DNA of 11,705 nucleotides from Pelagophyceae sp. CCMP2097 (taxonomy: Eukaryota > Sar > Pelagophyceae): contig MU657820.1 in NCBI GenBank assembly GCA_026770575.1, positions 6,439 to 18,143 on the forward strand, in the 5' to 3' direction. Positions 7,870 through 11,705 of the stretch are shown piece after piece. How positions within the stretch are numbered: position 1 is the first letter of the stretch; every line of letters starts with the position of its first letter. Below the pieces are notes generated by a model. It was not told where the DNA came from. It did no database searches and saw nothing but the letters and a program-made list of their open reading frames with translations. The position numbers and the translations under genes are program-made.

Positions 7870-8517
7870 TCAATAAGTTTAATAAAATAATAATAATTTT
7901 TTCCCATTAACCTCGATAACTTCAATGTTTTCGAAAGAAAAAGAAAAAAGCATTAGGTATTTGTCCCGTCTCTCATTAGCGAGAGTAGCATTTTATTGTT
8001 AGAGTTGTTTGTAGGATTGTTTCTTATAATAATCTTATGATACTTCTTTTTCGAATTGTTTCTTATAATAATTTTCTTCAAAGTAAAAATTCAAATACAC
8101 ATTATCCAAATTTTCTGCAGTTGTCAAATATATCTAAACTAAATAAAATATTATTTTTCTTATCGTATTTTACTTATCTTGATGGGAGTCAATAACAGTT
8201 TTTTTATTCGTTTTGACCACACTTTCATATTCGCCGTTCTTCGCTTGATATGCTGACATCCCATCGCCCGAAACGGCTCCATATTAGAAAGCCTCGCTGG
8301 CAGCAAGCAGTGGCAAATCAATTTCTTCATTTCCTGTAAATGCAATAATACCCACCGCAGCTTTATCGATTTAACCGAGCGATGTCAAAACGCTACATGT
8401 ATTCATGATTACATCTGGAGCTTTCCTTCTCACAGTGCGTGCTATCTTTACAGATTATCTACCAATCATGCGTGCTTTGCGATTCGTCTTTCTTGCAAGT
8501 GCTCTGAAACCCACATT
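7870..8517 (-). pseudogene. Basic then acidic possible virion protein, stop-riddled
   Basis: One minus-strand frame stays protein-like for about 215 codons with no frameshift. It starts near 8515 (GFRALARKTNRKARMIG; an ATG at 8516 is one base out of frame), continues with a basic block KIARTVRRKAPDVI, a hydrophobic block AAVGIIAF, then IDLPLLAASEAF and SGDGMSAYQAKNGEYESV. A second half has NVYLNFYFEENYYKKQ, an in-frame TAA, and a second DYYKKQ. In-frame stops are TAA at 8455, 8371, 8284, 8170, 8035, 7999, 7993 and 7879 and TAG at 8134; the frame then ends at TGA 7870-7872. No TGA occurs inside. The basic and hydrophobic N-terminus and its place just upstream of the capsid gene suggest a minor virion or core protein, but no family is recognised. 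Confidence 0.5.
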
Positions 8518-8586
8518 TTATATATTATTAAAAAAAATCAGTAATTGATTTTTTTGATTTGATTTTATTTAAAAAAAACATACGCT

Positions 8587-8952
8587 TCAACTCTTCTTTG
8601 GTGAAAGAATAATTATCTTAAAATGATTTTTTGAATAAAAGAAAACATTCGATATAAAACTTACACTATTGTTAAATATTGGACTATTGTGATAGCTTGC
8701 TTTGTTGTTATTGTATACACTTTCGAGTTCCGATGTTGTAGCGTTTGTATCTTTTATAATTAGTTTAACAATCATTGTCCAACCCACATCATCGAGAAAG
8801 TCCGAACCATTATCGCTAAAAATTCGAATCTTCATTGAATCAACAAAATTGTCAAATAATTTGTTATCTAAATTGTTTACATTTACGTATTTGATAAACA
8901 GCCCAAATCCGCACCTTATCGGCAATTTCGCGATTTTCGAACACAAAAACAT
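8587..8952 (-). pseudogene. Beta-rich fragment, possible penton/minor capsid C-terminus
   Basis: An open frame from ATG 8952 to TGA 8587-8589. The centre reads DSMKIRIFSDNGSDF, followed by GWTMIVKLIIKD, a pattern of alternating hydrophobic strands around a Gly-containing turn that resembles the last strands of single jelly-roll penton or minor capsid proteins. The 3' part is Asn-rich and aromatic. The 5' end overlaps the end of the methyltransferase frame in a different register, so the fragment may have lost its own start or be joined by a frameshift. The penton idea is an inference from pattern and from its place between methyltransferase and capsid genes. Bases 8518-8586 are A/T runs. Confidence 0.35.
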
Positions 8953-9884
8953 TGTATCTTAGGTTCTAATATAAACGCATAAATATGAACGTTTTGTTGG
9001 TTTAAATATATATCTACTACGTTATCAGATACCAATAGTTTTGTTGTTTCATCATTCTGCTTCTTGTTTATAAATTCAATAAATGAACCTGATAAAAGGT
9101 CCAAAGAATGGTTGGGTTTAAATCTCAAAAAAAAAATTTTTAAAAGTATTCTACACTTTATAATAATTTATTTTTGTCTGTGTATAAACATCAATATTTT
9201 TAAAGATATAATAGTTCGAACGTTGTTGAACATTTAAAAACAATACTTCGTCCACATCATTCATATTCAAATTAATTATTTGCTTTAATTAAATTAATTT
9301 TCCTGTTTAATTGTCGAGTTGTCGCCAGCCTTGTGGATGTACCGCGATTTAATATCCTCTTACGCATAACCGCTCATTTAAAACGGATTTCACAAATTTG
9401 TCTCAGAGAATGTTTCCATCACCTTTAACACCAGTTTTTTTTAATAAGTCGGATTCATAATGACAGAATTAAATCCTTCAACTCCTTTAAAATCTAACTT
9501 TAAAACATCACCCACATATTCATTTAAAATGTACTCATTTTTTGAATCAATTAATTTTTTACATGATGAAATATTTAAGGGATTTATATTTCAAAAATAA
9601 AGACATTTTGCAACAATAATTTTATTATTTTCTTTTTCATCTGGATAAATATCCACGAGTCCGAACATGAATCTCTATATGATGTCTGAAAGAAAATGCC
9701 CCTTACCACATCATGGTTCTAAAAAAAATTTTTTTTTTTCCAGAAATCTGATGGCATTAAATCACACACCCTGCCTTAAATTGTAAGGGGTTGAGACTCC
9801 GGCATGCTGTTTCTTTTCAGATTCGAGAGGGGTTATTTGTTTATCCATGAGTTTAGAATGTTCTGAAAGATTTTTAAGGTTCAT
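8916..9884 (-). pseudogene. N6-adenine DNA methyltransferase, broken
   Basis: It would methylate adenine in DNA using S-adenosylmethionine. From ATG 9884: AGVSTPYNLRQGV (the Thr-Pro start motif, near 9810-9770); EP, a TGA, then CGKGHFL (motif I, the AdoMet loop, near 9716-9690); MFGLVDIYPDEK near 9668-9633; YVGDVLKLDF near 9515-9490; and VIMNPTY (motif IV, usually NPPY) near 9464-9444. A frame change in the T run 9435-9442 leads to DKFVKSVLN, then GY, TAA, IAVHPQGWR near 9355-9320, and later RSNYYIFKNIDVYTQTK. After the A run at 9127-9136 come FKPNHSLDLLSGSF and the C-terminal part to 8916. In-frame stops: TGA 9762, TGA 9711, TAG 9699 area, TGA 9591, TGA 9403, TAA near 9348, TAA near 9305, TAA near 9289 and TAG 9151. 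Motif order is that of Eco57I/TaqI-like enzymes often carried by virophages and algal viruses. Confidence 0.75.
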
Positions 9885-9923
9885 ACTAGTCTAATCCTTT
9901 AAATCCAAAAAAATACCTTTCCT

Positions 9924-10140
9924 TAAAAACAGATATTTGTATGTCTTATTTTGAAAATGTAAAGATCTTTTTTAAGATTTCATCAAATCCTTAAATCTCA
10001 AAATCTTTTTCCTCTTTCTTATAACAGATATTTGGAAAACTTATTTTGAAAATGTAAAGATCTTTATCAAGATTTTATCAAATCTTTAAATCTCAAAATC
10101 TGTTTTCTCTTTCCAAAAACAGATATTTGGAAATCTTATT
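9924..10140. repeat. 95-bp tandem repeat, about 2.2 copies
   Basis: AGATATTTG starts at 9931, 10026 and 10121, an exact 95-base spacing. The first two units share TTATTTTGAAAATGTAAAGA and TTAAATCTCAAAATCT; the third copy is partial. The sequence is AT-rich and non-coding. It occupies the right end of the viral section, upstream of the methyltransferase, and could be part of a viral terminal or regulatory region. Confidence 0.85.
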
Positions 10141-10144
10141 ATTG

Positions 10145-10208
10145 AGGACCCGAAGGGTCCTTGCCGTTTATTCAACGTCAGTTTACGGTAAGGGCCCTTC
10201 GGTCCTTT
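10145..10208. repeat. Hairpin-forming inverted repeat
   Basis: The arms 10145-10167 (starting AGGACCCGAAGGGTCC) and 10185-10208 (ACGGTAAGGGCCCTTCGG) pair along most of their length around a 17-base loop. Each arm is itself nearly palindromic around GACCCGAAGGGTC, so a cruciform is possible. Its AGGACCCGAAGG word also occurs in the inner inverted repeat (437-448), which suggests a related repeat family. Confidence 0.7.
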
Positions 10209-10232
10209 GATTGAAGGATTACTTGGGGCAAT

Positions 10233-10618
10233 TATGTCTGTCTGTTTGTCTGTCTGTCTGTTTGTCTGTCCGTCGCCCAGCAAATCCGAGGTTCCACCTT
10301 GGGAAGAAAAAAACAGCAACTCGGCCGATTTAGCGATTGGTTGTTGATGCGATCGCTAAAATTGGGAGTTGAGGTCGAGCAGGAGCCTCATTGGAATCAT
10401 CATAGAAGAAGTTTTTGGTCACAGGTTCGAATCTGGTCGGCCGCAAAAAAAAGAAAAAAGAAATAGCTCAATAAGAAATAAAATAATAAAAATAAAGATA
10501 AGGAGGATTTGAAAGTTCAGCGATTAGTTAAATAATTTCAATTATTTACGTGGGCATTGCAATGGGATTTGGCTGTATCCTTCGGGTCCTCCGTGTGCCT
10601 CCGGCGCGCTCTTGTAAT
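10233..10618. repeat. Right copy of inner inverted repeat (SINE-like)
   Basis: This is the partner of 409-787 in opposite orientation. It begins with a GTCT/GTTT microsatellite (10236-10275), continues with a conserved GAGGTTCCACCTTGGGAAGA block, the tRNA-like region, an A-rich stretch and a GC-richer end CTCTTGTAAT. Substitutions and small indels separate the copies throughout. Together the copies bracket the viral fossil exactly. Confidence 0.85.
10321..10444 (+). other. tRNA-like region (right copy)
   Basis: The ends TCGGCCG (10321-10327) and CGGCCGC (10438-10444) can pair at six of seven positions like an acceptor stem. A 7-bp stem TTAGCGA/TCGCTAA (10330-10336 with 10353-10359) holds a loop with TTGGTTG, as in a D-arm. 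The B-box-like GGTTCGAATCT is at 10424-10434. Compared with the left copy, one stem pair changes G-C to A-T on both sides, which keeps pairing. No anticodon arm is convincing, so this is a tRNA-derived polymerase III type head, not a tRNA gene. Confidence 0.45.
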
Positions 10619-10843
10619 AAAATCTGATTGAGCTTTTAAGTTTTAATCAAATCCTTTTTGGGATCCACTTTTTGTTTTTTTTATCTTTTCCATTTTAAAA
10701 ACCTTTTCAAGTTTTGGGGTTATCTAAATTTCAAATTTGTCAATTTTCCGATTTTGAAAAGACTTCTTGGCAGTTCTTGCGCTCAACACATTTCCAAATT
10801 TTGCCAATTCCTCTCAAAAAAAAGTTTATATTATTTTACTCTT
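10619..10843. other. T-rich spacer without genes
   Basis: I see nothing coding here. The strand is rich in T runs. A short weak frame exists, but it reads as phenylalanine-rich low-complexity sequence, as expected from T runs. Confidence 0.6.
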
Positions 10844-11422
10844 CAAGGGGGGTTCAACATGAAAATGCCGCTCATTTCCGAACCTCCACAGCACGTTTGA
10901 GGAGACTTTGAGTGGCTGGACATGTCCGGCTCGACCCAAGGTGTCGGGCTGGATGCGGATCCCTCCCGTTTTTTGCGTATACCGCGCGTAATCTCGATTT
11001 CAGCGTCGCCAAAAGCTGGTTTGAGGTGGTTCCCCATTGTTATCGTCTGGGGTCTCCCTGCCGCTTCATTGGGGCCGGCTGTAGGCCTTGGCATCGCCAG
11101 AGTCCGACCTAGTGGCCCATAGAGGTTTGGGATAAGGCCCAAAATTTAGGCTATGGGCTCCATTTTGTAAGTTATGGGCTTCATTTCACTTAAAACGCCC
11201 ATGCAAATCCGCAATTACAAGAAAATAGTTTCAAGTGTCACACCGTTTTATTCTTGAAAGCGGATTCACGCTCGGCGACCCGAGCCCGTAAACAAACTTC
11301 CTTCGTCGGGGACCGCGCCGCCACCAGCCCGCGCCGTAGTGACCAAAAGTGGCCCCATACCTCGTTTGCAGCCCGAGAAATTTGTATCTGAGTGGAATCC
11401 GTTTCATGTTGGACCCCCCTTG
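10844..11422. mobile_element. Non-autonomous element with 21-bp inverted ends
   Basis: The sequence beginning CAAGGGGGGTTCAACATG at 10844 recurs as its reverse complement ending at 11422, with one mismatch in 21 bases. The interior is mid-to-high GC and has no transposase. A 99-codon minus-strand frame (11142-10843) includes MGNHLKPAFGDAEIE but has no recognisable domain and overlaps competing frames on the other strand; it could be an exon remnant or chance. A near-duplicate TATGGGCTCCATTTT / TATGGGCTTCATTTC pair lies near 11151-11186. The element is present only on the right side of the nested structure. Confidence 0.55.
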
Positions 11423-11432
11423 TAAGGGAGGC

Positions 11433-11694
11433 TTAGAGCCTGAATATACGGAATTTTTGCTCTATAAGGATTGCGGTCTGCGGCCTTGCGGTCTCCCAAC
11501 GGACATACCGCAATACTTCATTCGTATAATCGTGTCGAAGGCGTTACGGGATGGCCTTCCGACTGCGGTATTTGCGGTCTATGAAGCCGCGCGCGAATCT
11601 GAAGCCGAAGCGCGCCACTTGGCCGGCGGCAACGCGGCGGTCGGCGACGACATGAGCGGCGACTCGAGCGGCGGCGCGCGCCTCGGCGCGGACG
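11433..11694. repeat. Right arm of outer inverted repeat
   Basis: This is the reverse complement of 1-283, running from TTAGAGCCTGAATATACGG at its inner edge to GGCGCGGACG at 11685-11694. Identity is highest in the GC-rich outer part and lower in the GCGGTAT-rich inner part, where the left arm has extra short blocks. The last 11 bases of the window have no partner only because the left arm is cut by the window edge. Confidence 0.9.
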
Positions 11695-11705
11695 ACGCGC
11701 GCCTC
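11586..11705 (+). other. GC-rich exon-like open frame (right copy)
   Basis: Open for 40 codons to the window end, with RESEAEARHLAGGNAAVGDD and an acidic Gly/Ser-rich continuation. It mirrors the minus-strand frame at 109-2. ATGAAG directly upstream could be a 3' splice site (AG). Conservation of the open frame on both arms favours a coding origin, probably an exon of a host gene; no family is recognised. Confidence 0.35.

Noticed and set aside
8702..8962. 86-codon plus-strand open frame
   Set aside because: It mirrors the beta-rich minus-strand frame and has the Ser/Leu/Ile-rich composition of an antisense reading.
9267..9377. A separate 36-codon protein if TAA is read through
   Set aside because: The same bases in the adjacent frame carry the methyltransferase HPQGW block, which is the better explanation.
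10321..10444. A functional tRNA gene
   Set aside because: The T-stem has a mismatch, the length is about 124 nt and no anticodon arm is convincing, although acceptor-like and D-arm-like pairing is present. Kept only as a tRNA-like repeat part.
1..11705. CRISPR array, rRNA, bacterial promoters or ribosome binding sites
   Set aside because: No regularly spaced repeat-spacer pattern, no rRNA-like sequence and no bacterial gene organisation are visible; spliceosomal-type intron and SINE-like repeats indicate a eukaryote.

Overview
The window is a nested eukaryotic locus. A GC-rich host-like genome contains an AT-rich, degraded copy of a virophage or Polinton-like virus (protein-primed DNA polymerase plus double-jelly-roll capsid lineage), with other mobile elements inserted in or around it. 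Gene starts, tail-less compact viral genes, a probable 57-nt spliceosomal intron in a GC-rich gene fragment, and tRNA-like repeats point to a protist or microalgal nuclear genome. The exact host cannot be named from the sequence; a GC-rich alga or other protist is an inference.

Layout. (1) Outer inverted repeat, 1-283 and 11433-11694, whose GC-rich outermost ~110 bp read as an open, exon-like frame on both arms. The left arm carries an extra fold-back (212-352). (2) On the right only, a ~580-bp element with 21-bp inverted ends (10844-11422). (3) Inner inverted repeat, 409-787 and 10233-10618, containing a tRNA-like segment with a B-box-like motif and ending in a GACA/GTCT microsatellite. (4) Between the inner repeats, the AT-rich viral fossil, 788-10140.

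Viral fossil. Plus strand: a 5'-truncated protein-primed family B DNA polymerase (788-2638), then a GIY-YIG endonuclease (2668 onward) split by a ~1.05-kb GC-rich transposon (2952-4004) carrying a host-like gene fragment with an intron, then a lysine/glutamate-rich unknown (4477-4980). Minus strand, read from right to left: an N6-adenine DNA methyltransferase (9884-8916), a beta-rich possible penton fragment (8952-8587), a basic possible virion protein (8517-7870), the major capsid protein (7724-6444), the packaging ATPase (6265-5377), and two small unknowns (5266-5021 and 4452-4189). Replication genes thus lie on one strand and morphogenesis genes mostly on the other. I saw no integrase and no capsid protease.

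State. Almost every viral gene is interrupted. Frame changes sit mainly in A/T homopolymers, and in-frame stops are common. In several genes these stops are only TAA/TAG, and the genes then end at TGA, so a TAA/TAG-to-Gln code is worth testing; the methyltransferase, with several in-frame TGA, argues for ordinary decay. The loss of the polymerase N-terminus exactly at the microsatellite junction and the transposon inside the endonuclease show that this copy is not intact.
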